A DNA stretch of 64,000 nt from Pontibacter sp. SGAir0037 (GTDB lineage Bacteria > Bacteroidota > Bacteroidia > Cytophagales > Hymenobacteraceae). This document shows, in pieces, positions 34,232-42,949 of the stretch; position 1 is the first letter of the stretch; every line of letters starts with the position of its first letter. A program made the translations under genes and the position numbers. Where the stretch lies: positions 620,001 through 684,000 of the forward strand of contig NZ_CP028092.1 of assembly GCF_005491705.1 (NCBI RefSeq), read 5' to 3'. Below the pieces are notes generated by a model. That model did no database searches. It was not told the origin of the DNA and was given only the letters and a program-made list of their open reading frames with translations.

Positions 34232-35782
34232 TTAATCGTCTTTACGCATTACCCAGCTCAGGTTATACAGGTCTTTGCGTCGGTCTTTCAGGTTTCGTAC
34301 GCTTCCTGCCGTGTTCAGGTCTTTGAGCAGGTCCAGGTCCAGGTCAGCGATCAGCGTCATCTCCGTATTTGGTGTTGCCTCGGCTATCACCGCATCATGC
34401 GGAAAAGCAAAATCAGAAGGCGAGAATACTGCCGACTGAGAATACTGAATATCCATGTTCTCCACCTTCGGCAGGTTGCCCACACTTCCAGTGATAGCCA
34501 CATAACATTCATTCTCAATGGCCCGGGCCTGAGAGCAGAGGCGCACACGCAGGTAAGCGTTCTTGGTATCTGTCCAGAAAGGTACAAACAGGATTTTCAT
34601 ATCCATATCGGAAAGCATACGTGCCAGCTCCGGGAACTCCACATCATAGCAGATCAGGATACCGATTTTACCAATGTCTGTATCGAATATCTTGAGCTTA
34701 TGGCCTCCGCGCATACCCCAGTAGTGCGACTCATCCGGCGTTACGTGCAGCTTATACTGCTTGTCGTATGTGCCATCGCGGCGGCAGAGGTAAGATACGT
34801 TATAGAGTTTATTGTCGTAGTACTCGGGCATACTACCTGCAATAATGTTGATGTTGTACGACAGCGCCAGGTGAATCATGCGTTCCCTGATTTCATCGGT
34901 GTACTCGGCCATACTACGGATGGCCTCCGAAGGCGATTCCTCGTTGGTGAGCGCCATGAGAGGAGCATTGAAAAACTCCGGGAATACAACCATATCTGAT
35001 TTGTAGGAGCTGACGGTATCCACAAAGAACTCGACCTGTTGCATAAAGTCGTCGAGGTCTTTTACAGCCCGCATCTGCCACTGCACAATACCGATCCGTA
35101 CCACGGTTTTTTTACCACCGATCAGCTTGTCCTTCTCCTCAAAGTAAACGTTAATCCATTCCAGCAAGGTAGCATAAGCACGTGAATCAATGTCTTCGGG
35201 CAGATAGCCCTTCAGGATTTTACGCACGTGGAAACCGTTGCTTAGCTGAAAAGACAGCACAGGGTCAGAGATTTCTTTGTTTCGGACCATCTCTATGTAC
35301 TTGGCAGGCGTCAGCTTTTCGGCATAATGCTTATAGCCAGGTATACGGCCACCCGCAATAATACCGCGCAGGTTCAGCTTTTCGCAAAGCTCTTTGCGGG
35401 CATCATACAAACGGCGGCCCAGGCGCAGGTTCCGGTATTCCGGGTGAACAAATACATCGATGCCGTACAGGGTATCCCCTTCGGGGTCATGTGATTTAAA
35501 AGTTCCTTTATCAATGATCTGCTCGTAGGTGTGCTTGTCGCCATACACGGCATAGTCTACAATAAGGCTCAATGCCACAGCCACTACAGTGCCTTTGTCT
35601 TCGATACAAATCTGTCCTTCAGGAAATTTTTTAATGAGGTTAGAGAACTCCTTTCGGGTCCAGGCACCGTCTATGTTAGAATACACGATGTCCATGATCT
35701 CTTTTACTTCTTTATAATCTTTCAGCTCCAGCTGGCGCAGTAATAATCTATGTTCTGAAATTGCGTCGTTTCTTTCACTCAT
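34232..35782 (-). CDS. GNAT acetyltransferase fused to a nitrilase-family amidohydrolase
   Basis: 516 residues in two domains. Residues about 10-215 are a GNAT fold (YGIDVFVHPEYRNLRLGRRLYD for acetyl-CoA binding). Residues about 227-505 are a carbon-nitrogen hydrolase with the full catalytic triad E269 (FPEF), K344 (KQYKLH) and C378 (ILICYDVEFPE). This two-domain protein recurs in Bacteroidota and other bacteria. Expected chemistry: acetyl transfer plus amide hydrolysis, but the substrate is unknown. Monocistronic, cytoplasmic. Confidence 0.9.
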   Translation of the reverse strand: MSERNDAISEHRLLLRQLELKDYKEVKEIMDIVYSNIDGAWTRKEFSNLIKKFPEGQICIEDKGTVVAVALSLIVDYAVYGDKHTYEQIIDKGTFKSHDPEGDTLYGIDVFVHPEYRNLRLGRRLYDARKELCEKLNLRGIIAGGRIPGYKHYAEKLTPAKYIEMVRNKEISDPVLSFQLSNGFHVRKILKGYLPEDIDSRAYATLLEWINVYFEEKDKLIGGKKTVVRIGIVQWQMRAVKDLDDFMQQVEFFVDTVSSYKSDMVVFPEFFNAPLMALTNEESPSEAIRSMAEYTDEIRERMIHLALSYNINIIAGSMPEYYDNKLYNVSYLCRRDGTYDKQYKLHVTPDESHYWGMRGGHKLKIFDTDIGKIGILICYDVEFPELARMLSDMDMKILFVPFWTDTKNAYLRVRLCSQARAIENECYVAITGSVGNLPKVENMDIQYSQSAVFSPSDFAFPHDAVIAEATPNTEMTLIADLDLDLLKDLNTAGSVRNLKDRRKDLYNLSWVMRKDD

Positions 35783-36105
35783 GTGTTAGTGGGTGTTTTT
35801 ACTTTTTAAAGGTATACGTGCAGTAAGTATAGTTTCGGTTCAATATTTTATAAAATTCGGTCAGTACCTGCCTGCTATGAGCCGCAATCATGTGTTACTG
35901 AAAGAGCATTTAGGTATTTAAAATCCTGGTTTTATAAAGCAGTTCACTTCCTTGCCAATCCAGACGGAAAAGAAAAAATGACTTGTAATTAATTTCTGTA
36001 TAGCACCAGGGCAGGCTCAGGAAGGGACACTATACTTCATAACAACGCGACCTGTTTGTTGTCATTACAAATATACATCCTTTATTTTAATCCGCGAAGT
36101 TCCTT
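35783..36105. other. Intergenic region, no gene seen
   Basis: 323 bp between two leftward genes. A minus-strand TATATTTG (36068-36075) could be a distant promoter for the GNAT-nitrilase gene, but there is no -33 and the leader would be about 280 nt. Nothing else is seen. Confidence 0.45.
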
Positions 36106-36762
36106 TTACACCTGCACCTCTGGTATATCTCCTTCCACTATAAGCGTACCGGCTGTGGCTTTCTGAATATCTTCTATGGTAACGCCGGGTGCTCGTTCCA
36201 GTAATTTAAAGCCTTTTTCTGTTACCTCAATAACAGCTAAGTCTGTCACGATTTTCTTTACGCAGGCCAGGCCTGTAATGGGAAGGCTGCATTCCTTCAA
36301 AAGTTTAGAGGAGCCGTCGCGGGCCGTATGCTGCATGGCTACAATAATGTTTTTGGCCGAGGCCACCAAATCCATGGCACCGCCCATGCCTTTCACCATT
36401 TTGCCAGGAATTTTCCAGTTGGCTATATCGCCACGCTCCGATACTTCCATGGCTCCCAGAATGGTCAGGTCTACGTGTTCGCCCCGTATCATTCCAAAAC
36501 TTTCTGCCGAGCTGAAAATGGCAGAACCGGGTAAAGTTGTTATGGTCTGTTTGCCCGCATTTATCAAATCGGCATCCACCATTTCTTCGGTAGGGAAGGG
36601 GCCCATACCTAATAAGCCATTCTCCGACTGCAGTACCACTTCTACATTTTCCGGGATATAATTTGCCACCAGGGTAGGAATACCTATTCCCAGGTTAACA
36701 TACATCCCGTCTTTTACTTCTTTTGCAATTCGCTTTGCTATACCTGTTTTATCTAGAGCCAT
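36106..36762 (-). CDS. scoB: 3-oxoacid CoA-transferase subunit B
   Basis: 218 residues, the usual length of the beta subunit. Motifs: [14 protein letters not shown] near 23-36 and [12 protein letters not shown] near 46-57, with the catalytic glutamate in [20 protein letters not shown] follows. With ScoA it moves CoA between succinyl-CoA (or acetyl-CoA) and acetoacetate, cytoplasmic ketone-body/short-chain fatty acid use. Normally scoA and scoB are adjacent; here a 471-bp cassette with inverted repeats separates them. Confidence 0.92.
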   Translation of the reverse strand: MALDKTGIAKRIAKEVKDGMYVNLGIGIPTLVANYIPENVEVVLQSENGLLGMGPFPTEEMVDADLINAGKQTITTLPGSAIFSSAESFGMIRGEHVDLTILGAMEVSERGDIANWKIPGKMVKGMGGAMDLVASAKNIIVAMQHTARDGSSKLLKECSLPITGLACVKKIVTDLAVIEVTEKGFKLLERAPGVTIEDIQKATAGTLIVEGDIPEVQV

Positions 36763-36763
36763 G

Positions 36764-37234
36764 TTAATGTGCTGATTCGTTAATGAGTTAGTGTGCTAAA
36801 ATTTCAATGTGGTGGTTAATTGATGCTATGTCTTTTTAGAAGTGGAAATAATTTTAGAGAGTAATTTTTGAATTTCGAGCAATCTTTCCAGTTTATCGGT
36901 TACAGCCGGGAACGCTTTGCTGTAACTGCATAATAGTAGCCAGTATTCCGTTTCTTTTGCTTCTTTGGCTGCAATTTTGAGCTTATGTATAAAATCTGCT
37001 TTACTTTCTGCATGTTGTGACTCCCAAATATTTGCACCTATAGAAGTTCCACTCTTAAGCAGCTGATTTGCGATCACATATTTTTTATCTGCTTCCAGAG
37101 CATCAGTATACTGAATAATTTCCAAAGCAAACTTAAATGCCTTGTTCACTATAGGATTCTCTTCAATTCTCAACTGTTTCATTCTATCCATATTTTAAAA
37201 AGCACATTAGCATATTAAAAAATTAGCACATTAA
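36764..37234. mobile_element. IR-bounded cassette carrying a four-helix-bundle gene
   Basis: Outer 34-bp inverted repeats at 36764-36797 and 37201-37234 match at 27 of 34 positions; both begin TTAATGTGCT and repeat TAATGTGCT-like units. Together with the enclosed four-helix-bundle gene they occupy exactly the space between scoB (start 36762) and scoA (stop 37231-37233). No target-site duplication is evident and there is no transposase. Known parallel: intervening sequences of bacterial 23S rRNA encode the same protein family inside inverted repeats. Inference: a related non-autonomous cassette. Confidence 0.6.
36826..37191 (-). CDS. Four-helix-bundle protein (23S rRNA IVS-protein family)
   Basis: 121 residues. 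Motifs of the family: NPIVNKAFKFALEII near 9-23, LLKSGTSIGANIWES near 45-59 and KAAKEAKETEYWLLL-like helices near 72-88, all predicted amphipathic helices. This family is known from 23S rRNA intervening sequences and from stand-alone genes; the function is unknown though a link to retroelement accessory protein Avd has been noted for the fold. It has the same direction as scoA/scoB and is enclosed by inverted repeats. Confidence 0.85.
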   Translation of the reverse strand: MDRMKQLRIEENPIVNKAFKFALEIIQYTDALEADKKYVIANQLLKSGTSIGANIWESQHAESKADFIHKLKIAAKEAKETEYWLLLCSYSKAFPAVTDKLERLLEIQKLLSKIISTSKKT

Positions 37235-37929
37235 GCGGAAGCCACTGTTCTCTGCTCAATGCGTTTCTCGTAGTGCTCTCCCTGGAAAATGCGTTGCACG
37301 TAAATGCCGGGGGTGTGGATGAGGTTGGGGTCTAGTTCGCCTGCTGGTACGAGTTCTTCTACTTCGGCTACTGTAATTTTTCCGGCTGCGGCCATCATCG
37401 GGTTAAAATTGCGGGCGGTGCCTTTGTACATCAAATTGCCTGCTGTGTCGCCTTTCCAGGCTTTAACAAAGGAAAAATCAGCCTTAAGCCAGGATTCCAG
37501 CAAGTACATTTTACCGTTAAACGCACGACTTTCTTTGCCTTCGCCTACTTCGGTGCCATAACCTGCCGGTGTGTAAAAGGCAGGTATACCCGCACCACCT
37601 GCCCGGATGCGTTCGGCAAGGGTACCTTGCGGAATAAGTTCTACCTCCAATTCACCGGAAAGCAACTGGCGCTCAAACTCGGCATTTTCGCCTACATAGC
37701 TGGAGATCATCTTTTTCACCTGGCGCTTTTGCAGGAGTAATCCGATGCCAAAATCATCCACGCCTGCATTGTTGGAGATACAGGTCAGGTTCTTTACACC
37801 CAGGCGGAGCAGTTCCTGTATGCTGTTCTCCGGAATGCCGCATAAACCAAAGCCACCCAGCATCAAGGTCATGCTATCCTGAATTCCTTGCAGTGCCTCC
37901 TGCACGTTTTTTACTGTTTTATTGATCAT
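37231..37929 (-). CDS. scoA: 3-oxoacid CoA-transferase subunit A
   Basis: 232 residues, the standard alpha-subunit length. [15 protein letters not shown] near 22-36 is the glycine-rich CoA-binding signature; [18 protein letters not shown] and [11 protein letters not shown] follow. It pairs with ScoB. Its stop codon overlaps the outer end of the inverted-repeat cassette by 3-4 bases, so the cassette begins precisely at the end of the gene. Confidence 0.92.
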   Translation of the reverse strand: MINKTVKNVQEALQGIQDSMTLMLGGFGLCGIPENSIQELLRLGVKNLTCISNNAGVDDFGIGLLLQKRQVKKMISSYVGENAEFERQLLSGELEVELIPQGTLAERIRAGGAGIPAFYTPAGYGTEVGEGKESRAFNGKMYLLESWLKADFSFVKAWKGDTAGNLMYKGTARNFNPMMAAAGKITVAEVEELVPAGELDPNLIHTPGIYVQRIFQGEHYEKRIEQRTVASA

Positions 37930-38031
37930 AGGATGTCTAGAAGATAATTTTAGTTAATAGTGTAATTATTATGTTAAATAATAGATATTGCTTCTGATCT
38001 ATCGGATTCATTGAAGTAATTTATATATAAA

Positions 38032-38058
38032 AAAAGCCATATGGAATATATGGCTTTT
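38032..38058 (-). terminator. Terminator after the DUF389 gene
   Basis: 11-bp stem (AAAAGCCATAT/ATATGGCTTTT) with a 5-base loop and a long T-run on the minus strand. It lies 54 bp beyond the stop of the leftward DUF389 fusion. Confidence 0.75.
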
Positions 38059-38112
38059 CGAAATTACCCTTCAATAGGTTGTGTTTAACGTAATTTTGTT
38101 CCGGTGGCTGCT

Positions 38113-39999
38113 TTACAATTTCTGGCTGATTAAAACCTCCAGCACCACCTCCTGTTCAACTTGGTCGGCAATGGACTTTTTCACTTTCTCCAAATCTTGC
38201 GGGGTAACAGGGTTATCAGATAAAAGCGTGACACTAAGGGTGAGGGGATTACTGTTTCTGATAACGGAAACGTTTTTGATCAGGATATCATCAACCTGGT
38301 GGTTGTTAAGGGAACGAATAACATTATAGCTCCTGACCATTGCCAGGGAGCCGTATCCTAGCGGTAAACTTACTAAACCCACAATAAGGAGTGCTATCAT
38401 AAGTCCTTTTCTGGCAAGGTGAAAGGGACTAAAGCCTAAGAATAAAAAGGTTATAATACCAGCCAACACAATACCTGCCAGGTTGGTGAGAAATAAAAGC
38501 AAGGCTCCTACAAAAACTTCCAGGTCGCCCCATCCCAGTCCTATACCTGATACAGCCAAAGGTGGTACCAGTGCAACAGCAATGGCTACTCCGGCAAGCG
38601 TTTTAGCTACTTCTTCCCGTGCGTGTGCATAAGCTCCGGCTATACCCGAAACAATGGCAACTCCTAAATCCAGGAGGTTTGGCCTGATACGGGCTGATAT
38701 TTCTGCATTCAGGTGCTGGAACGGGGTTAGCAGGGTAACCAGTATAGCGGCCAGGTAGCCTACTACTAAGCTAAAAGCAATTGTTTTCCCGCTTCGGAAA
38801 ATAAGTTTTTTATCTTGGCGAACCACACCCATCGAAAGCGATATAATAGGAGACATAAGCGGAGCCAGGATCATAGCGCCGATAATAACCGGCGATGAAT
38901 CTGCGTACAAACCAAAGCTTGCCAACAGGGTTGATAAGACCATCAGCATCAGGTAAGAGCTGGTGGCCCTGGCATTTTCCCGCAGTATCAGAAAGAGCTC
39001 CTTAAACTCTTCGGTGGAGGCGTGGCTTACCCACGAGAGCGGCTGTGTCGTCAGGTCCCTGATGTAGGCATCGCCTTTGGGAAGCGTATCTACCCTGAAT
39101 TTATCTTTGGCTTCTCCTGCTTCTTTATCTACCGAAAGATACCTGCCCGGCACAATCATAAGCTTTTCACTGCTTACCAGCAGCTCAATTTCCTTTGCGC
39201 TTAACAGCTGGTTGTCATGCGAAAAGTCCATAGGAGCGGGGCTGGAAATCGTAATCTGGCTAGATTTGATATGCCCTATAAAGGATGGTAACCTTCCGTT
39301 GCCCCTCTCGAAAATACTACTCATGTAGTAGCTAAGAATATCTACTAGGCTGTTGGGTGCCAGAATGAGGCTATGCAGCCTGCCATCATTTATAAATGAT
39401 CCTTTTAGTATCCTTCTGGAAAAGATAGAACTCTTACCGTGTGAAACCACCACTATACCCAGTGCGGCCGTGTGAAGGGGCGGCTTGTTTTCGGCGGTAA
39501 TGGTGAATTCCCTTGGGATGTGCGATTGAAAGCTTTTGAAGAAGCTCTTTATTTTCTCGAGCCTGGATAAGAAGAAGTTCTTTGACACACTTCCTGCCAT
39601 CAGACTCAGGCTGTTACCAACCACCACTTTGTTAAAAACCGGCCTTCCATTGCAGAGCAACAGGTCTGCTTTTATTGTTTTTTCAGCGTTTCTGATATCC
39701 TCAATGGCCTCATACAAACTTCCGGATATGCCATACCCTGTTCTTACCTCTATCATTCCCGGATGAGGAAGGAATGCCAGAGTCCACTTTTTCAGGGAAG
39801 CAGTGGCGATGATTTCTGCAATGCGCTGGTCGTTTAAATAGGTAACAACAAAGCTTTCATCTTCAATAAGGCTACAATCTGTGTCATCCTGTTTAAAGGA
39901 TATCAGCTCCTTTACACTTGCACCAAACTCTGGTACAATCTTATTCTTTACAGTTTCTTCTTCCAGCTGATCATAAATCAGCACAATGTCTTTCCTCAT
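38113..39999 (-). CDS. Lipid-kinase-like domain fused to DUF389 membrane domain
   Basis: 628 residues from the ATG at 39999 (the frame to 40044 adds a non-conserved stretch). Residues about 1-290 resemble a diacylglycerol-kinase-type catalytic fold (strand LIYD at the start; FVVTYLNDQR where the ATP loop GGDGT is expected; AFLPHPGM; NGRPVFNKVVVGNS), but the GGDGT loop is missing, so kinase activity is doubtful. Residues about 355-545 are the DUF389 domain with six or so membrane helices (VIIGAMILAPLMSPI, GAYAHAREEVAKTLAGVAIAVALVPPLA). A short cytoplasmic tail follows. Function unknown. A second DUF389 gene starts at 63305. Confidence 0.78.
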   Translation of the reverse strand: MRKDIVLIYDQLEEETVKNKIVPEFGASVKELISFKQDDTDCSLIEDESFVVTYLNDQRIAEIIATASLKKWTLAFLPHPGMIEVRTGYGISGSLYEAIEDIRNAEKTIKADLLLCNGRPVFNKVVVGNSLSLMAGSVSKNFFLSRLEKIKSFFKSFQSHIPREFTITAENKPPLHTAALGIVVVSHGKSSIFSRRILKGSFINDGRLHSLILAPNSLVDILSYYMSSIFERGNGRLPSFIGHIKSSQITISSPAPMDFSHDNQLLSAKEIELLVSSEKLMIVPGRYLSVDKEAGEAKDKFRVDTLPKGDAYIRDLTTQPLSWVSHASTEEFKELFLILRENARATSSYLMLMVLSTLLASFGLYADSSPVIIGAMILAPLMSPIISLSMGVVRQDKKLIFRSGKTIAFSLVVGYLAAILVTLLTPFQHLNAEISARIRPNLLDLGVAIVSGIAGAYAHAREEVAKTLAGVAIAVALVPPLAVSGIGLGWGDLEVFVGALLLFLTNLAGIVLAGIITFLFLGFSPFHLARKGLMIALLIVGLVSLPLGYGSLAMVRSYNVIRSLNNHQVDDILIKNVSVIRNSNPLTLSVTLLSDNPVTPQDLEKVKKSIADQVEQEVVLEVLISQKL

Positions 40000-40202
40000 T
40001 TTACACACAAAAATCCTGGCCCAAAGCTTTGATCGTGGAGGCAAGGCTTTCTACAGAGCTAAAAGCTCAGGCTGCGGTTGTCGTCCCGATCAAAACAATC
40101 TATGTACTGCTAACCCGATAATTGGTTATTGTATGTGTGTTATTTGTGCTATAAATATGATGAATGAGGCAGAGAAGGAAGCGGAGCTTAACTAATTTCA
40201 GG

Positions 40203-41135
40203 CTAACTAAAGCCCAAAACCCTGCTTGTTTCTTCTTTATCTTTGGCTAGCTGTGCCTTTAAGGCATCCAGGCCGTTAAATTTCTGCTCCAGGCGCAGTT
40301 GCTCTACAAATTCTATGGTTAAAGACTGGCCATAAATGTCGCGGCTGAAGTTCAGGATATGCACCTCCAGCGTTAGCTTGGTGCCGTCTACGGTAGGGCG
40401 GGTGCCGATATTCATCATGCCGGCAAAGCGTTCCTCCTGCAGTTTTACCCATACCACATACACTCCGTTAGCAGGTATTAATTTATGCGCAGTAGGCAAA
40501 GCCAGGTTAGCAGTAGGGTAGCCGATGGTGCGGCCCAGTTTATTGCCTTCTTCCACCACAGACGTAAAGGCGTAAGGGCGGCCCAGGTATTGGTTGGCTG
40601 TAGGAATGTTTCCTGATTCAAGGGCAGTGCGTATTTTGGTAGAGCTCACGCCCACATCATCGATGTCCTGGCGCGGGATTTCTTCTACTTCGAAGCCGTA
40701 CTGCTGCGAGCGGGATTTCAGGTGCTCAAAACTGCCTTCGCGGTTTTTGCCAAAGCGGTGGTCGTAGCCTATAATAAGCACTTTGGTTCTGATCGTTTTA
40801 ACCAGGACATCCGAAATAAAGGTACGGGAGCTTAGGCGGGAGAATTCTTTTGTGAAAGGGATTATAAGCAGATAATCTATACCAAAGGCCCGAAGCTGCT
40901 CTATCCGCTCTTCAATGGTAGAAAGCAATTGCAGGTTATTGTCTTCCGGAAACAGCACCAGGCGCGGGTGAGGCCAGAAGGTAATAACCACACTCTGTCC
41001 GCCGGAAATCCTGGCACGCTCTGTAACACGCCGCAGAATTTTCTGGTGGCCAATGTGCACACCATCAAAAGTGCCACTCGTTACAACGGCATGTTTTAGG
41101 TTGGGAAATGCTGCTATATCATGAATTACTTCCAT
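40203..41135 (-). CDS. ribF: Bifunctional riboflavin kinase/FAD synthetase
   Basis: 310 residues, standard length. The N-terminal nucleotidyltransferase domain has the HIGH-type motif GTFDGVHIGHQKIL (about 22-35) and FWPHPR; the C-terminal riboflavin kinase barrel has EEGNKLGRTIGYPTANL (about 196-212). It makes FMN and FAD from riboflavin and ATP in the cytoplasm. Its ATG overlaps the truB 3' end by 17 bp, so translation is coupled; last gene of the ftsX-DUF3098-uppP-truB-ribF run. Confidence 0.95.
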   Translation of the reverse strand: MEVIHDIAAFPNLKHAVVTSGTFDGVHIGHQKILRRVTERARISGGQSVVITFWPHPRLVLFPEDNNLQLLSTIEERIEQLRAFGIDYLLIIPFTKEFSRLSSRTFISDVLVKTIRTKVLIIGYDHRFGKNREGSFEHLKSRSQQYGFEVEEIPRQDIDDVGVSSTKIRTALESGNIPTANQYLGRPYAFTSVVEEGNKLGRTIGYPTANLALPTAHKLIPANGVYVVWVKLQEERFAGMMNIGTRPTVDGTKLTLEVHILNFSRDIYGQSLTIEFVEQLRLEQKFNGLDALKAQLAKDKEETSRVLGFS

Positions 41136-41820
41136 TCGCCTCTGCCTCTAGCTGTGCTTTTCTGATTTCCTGAACATGTTCTATTGTAAGCGCATCTTCT
41201 AACTTATACTGTCCGATACGGGTACGAACAAGAGAAGACAAATGAGCACCACAACCTAATTTCTGGCCAAAATCGTGGGCCAGGCTGCGTATATAAGTGC
41301 CTTTTGTGCACACCACTTTAAACGATACCACATTACCTTCGATGGCTGTCAGGTCAAAAGCTTTAATGGTGATTGTGCGGGGTTTCATTTCGGCTGTCTT
41401 GCCACCACGGGCCAGGTCGTAGGCTCTCTTGCCATCTACCCATACAGCGGAGTAAATAGGGGGTACCTGCTCAATGGTACCTACAAAAGTTGCTGCGGCT
41501 TCTTTTAAATTTGCCTCTGTTAAATGGCTGGTATCACACGCTTCGCTAACAGGAGTTTCCAAATCGTAAGAAGGGGTGGTCTGGCCAATGGTAATAGTGC
41601 CGGTGTACTCTTTTTCCTGGGCCTGTATCTCATCGATACGCTTGGTAAATTTACCTGTGCAAAGAATCAGTAAACCAGAGGCCAGCGGGTCCAATGTGCC
41701 GGCATGGCCGATTTTTTTAATGCGCAGAATGTTTCGGATCTTCTTTACAACATCGAAAGAGGTCCAGGTGAGGGGTTTGTCAATCAGTAATATTTCGCCT
41801 TCAGCAAAATTATAATCCAT
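41119..41820 (-). CDS. truB: tRNA pseudouridine-55 synthase TruB
   Basis: 233 residues. Catalytic D44 in GHAGTLDPLASG (39-50), followed by YTGTITIGQTTPSYD and KGTYIRSLAHDFG. It forms pseudouridine 55 in the T-loop of tRNAs. This is the short form without an extended PUA domain, usual in Bacteroidota. It overlaps ribF by 17 bp and starts 2 bp after the uppP stop. Confidence 0.95.
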   Translation of the reverse strand: MDYNFAEGEILLIDKPLTWTSFDVVKKIRNILRIKKIGHAGTLDPLASGLLILCTGKFTKRIDEIQAQEKEYTGTITIGQTTPSYDLETPVSEACDTSHLTEANLKEAAATFVGTIEQVPPIYSAVWVDGKRAYDLARGGKTAEMKPRTITIKAFDLTAIEGNVVSFKVVCTKGTYIRSLAHDFGQKLGCGAHLSSLVRTRIGQYKLEDALTIEHVQEIRKAQLEAEANGSNS

Positions 41821-41822
41821 AG

Positions 41823-42656
41823 TTATACTCTTAAATCAACGCCCATTGCCAGTAAAGCCAGAATGGCGATACCGATAGCAATTCGATAGTAGCCAAACAT
41901 CCTGAAACCGTATTTGGTCAGGAAACTAATAAAGAACCTGATAGCAAACATGGCCACAATAAAGGCAACAACGTTACCAATAAGCAGCAGTTTCAGGTCA
42001 TGACCGGATAGTACTTCAAAGCTGTTGCCGATCTTTACCAGGTCGAACTTGAAAAGGTCGGATAGCTTTAGTCCCAGGAGGTCGGTAATAAACTTATAGG
42101 TAGCCGCTGCCAGCATAGTAGGCACGGCCAGGAAGAAAGAGAATTCCGCAGCTGCCTTACGGTTTACACCCTGGGTTAAGCCTCCTATAATAGAGGCCGC
42201 CGACCTGGAAACACCCGGCATCATGGCAAGGCACTGGAAGAAACCTATTACGATGGCGTTTTTATAGGTAATTTTGTCGTCAACGGCGTTTTTAAACCAT
42301 TTATCTACATAGATGAGCACAATGCCACCCAGCACAAGCATAACAGCCGTAAGTAAAACACTTTCGAGCATCTCATCTATGATATCGTTTAATGCAAACC
42401 CGATAACGGCAGCAGGTAAAAAAGCTACCAGAAGCTTTTTATAAAACGCAAATGTGTTAAAGAAACGCTTCCAGTAAAGCGCTACCACCGATAAAATGGC
42501 TCCAAACTGAATATTTACTTCAAATATCTTTGTGATAGGCAACTCGTTTATGCCCATCAGGCTGGAAGCGATAATCATATGGCCGGTAGAGGAAACCGGC
42601 AGGTATTCTGTAAGTCCTTCAACTATGGCTAAAATAATAGCCTGCCATTCGTTCAT
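41823..42656 (-). CDS. uppP: Undecaprenyl-diphosphate phosphatase
   Basis: 277 residues, about eight membrane helices. Motif 1 at the N-terminus, [17 protein letters not shown] (12-28, E13 and E17 plus H26), and motif 2 [13 protein letters not shown] near 152-164 are the UppP/BacA active-site loops. It recycles the lipid carrier undecaprenyl phosphate for peptidoglycan and O-antigen synthesis. Its ATG follows directly on the stop codon of the DUF3098 gene. Confidence 0.95.
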   Translation of the reverse strand: MNEWQAIILAIVEGLTEYLPVSSTGHMIIASSLMGINELPITKIFEVNIQFGAILSVVALYWKRFFNTFAFYKKLLVAFLPAAVIGFALNDIIDEMLESVLLTAVMLVLGGIVLIYVDKWFKNAVDDKITYKNAIVIGFFQCLAMMPGVSRSAASIIGGLTQGVNRKAAAEFSFFLAVPTMLAAATYKFITDLLGLKLSDLFKFDLVKIGNSFEVLSGHDLKLLLIGNVVAFIVAMFAIRFFISFLTKYGFRMFGYYRIAIGIAILALLAMGVDLRV

Positions 42657-42875
42657 CTACTCGTTTGTTTTGTCCTTAACTAAGATTGCAAAAAACTCGA
42701 TGATGAAACCAAGCACCACCACAATAGGTCCAAGCGTTATACCCATAAAGCCAAGGCCATACTGTTCATCATCCATGGTCATGATGATAAAACCGATGGC
42801 AATTACCACAATGCCCACCAGCATAATGATGTAATTGCGTTTGCCAAAGGCAAGCTTGTTTTTGTTATCTTCCAT
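42657..42875 (-). CDS. DUF3098 small membrane protein
   Basis: 72 residues with two membrane helices (about 15-32 and 42-66) separated by a short acidic loop (MTMDDEQYG). Matches DUF3098, found in Bacteroidota between ftsX and uppP. Function unknown; its fixed place suggests a role with the envelope-division genes (inference). The stop codon abuts the uppP ATG. Confidence 0.85.
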   Translation of the reverse strand: MEDNKNKLAFGKRNYIIMLVGIVVIAIGFIIMTMDDEQYGLGFMGITLGPIVVVLGFIIEFFAILVKDKTNE

Positions 42876-42949
42876 ATCTGTTTGAATGTTTGTGCGTAGC
42901 TAAATTGAATTTGTGTAAACTACTGTAGTTGATGTGTTTTGGATCCAGA

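Noticed and set aside
36826..37191. Four-helix-bundle gene as an Avd protein of a diversity-generating retroelement
   Set aside because: No reverse transcriptase, template repeat or variable-repeat target gene is visible nearby.
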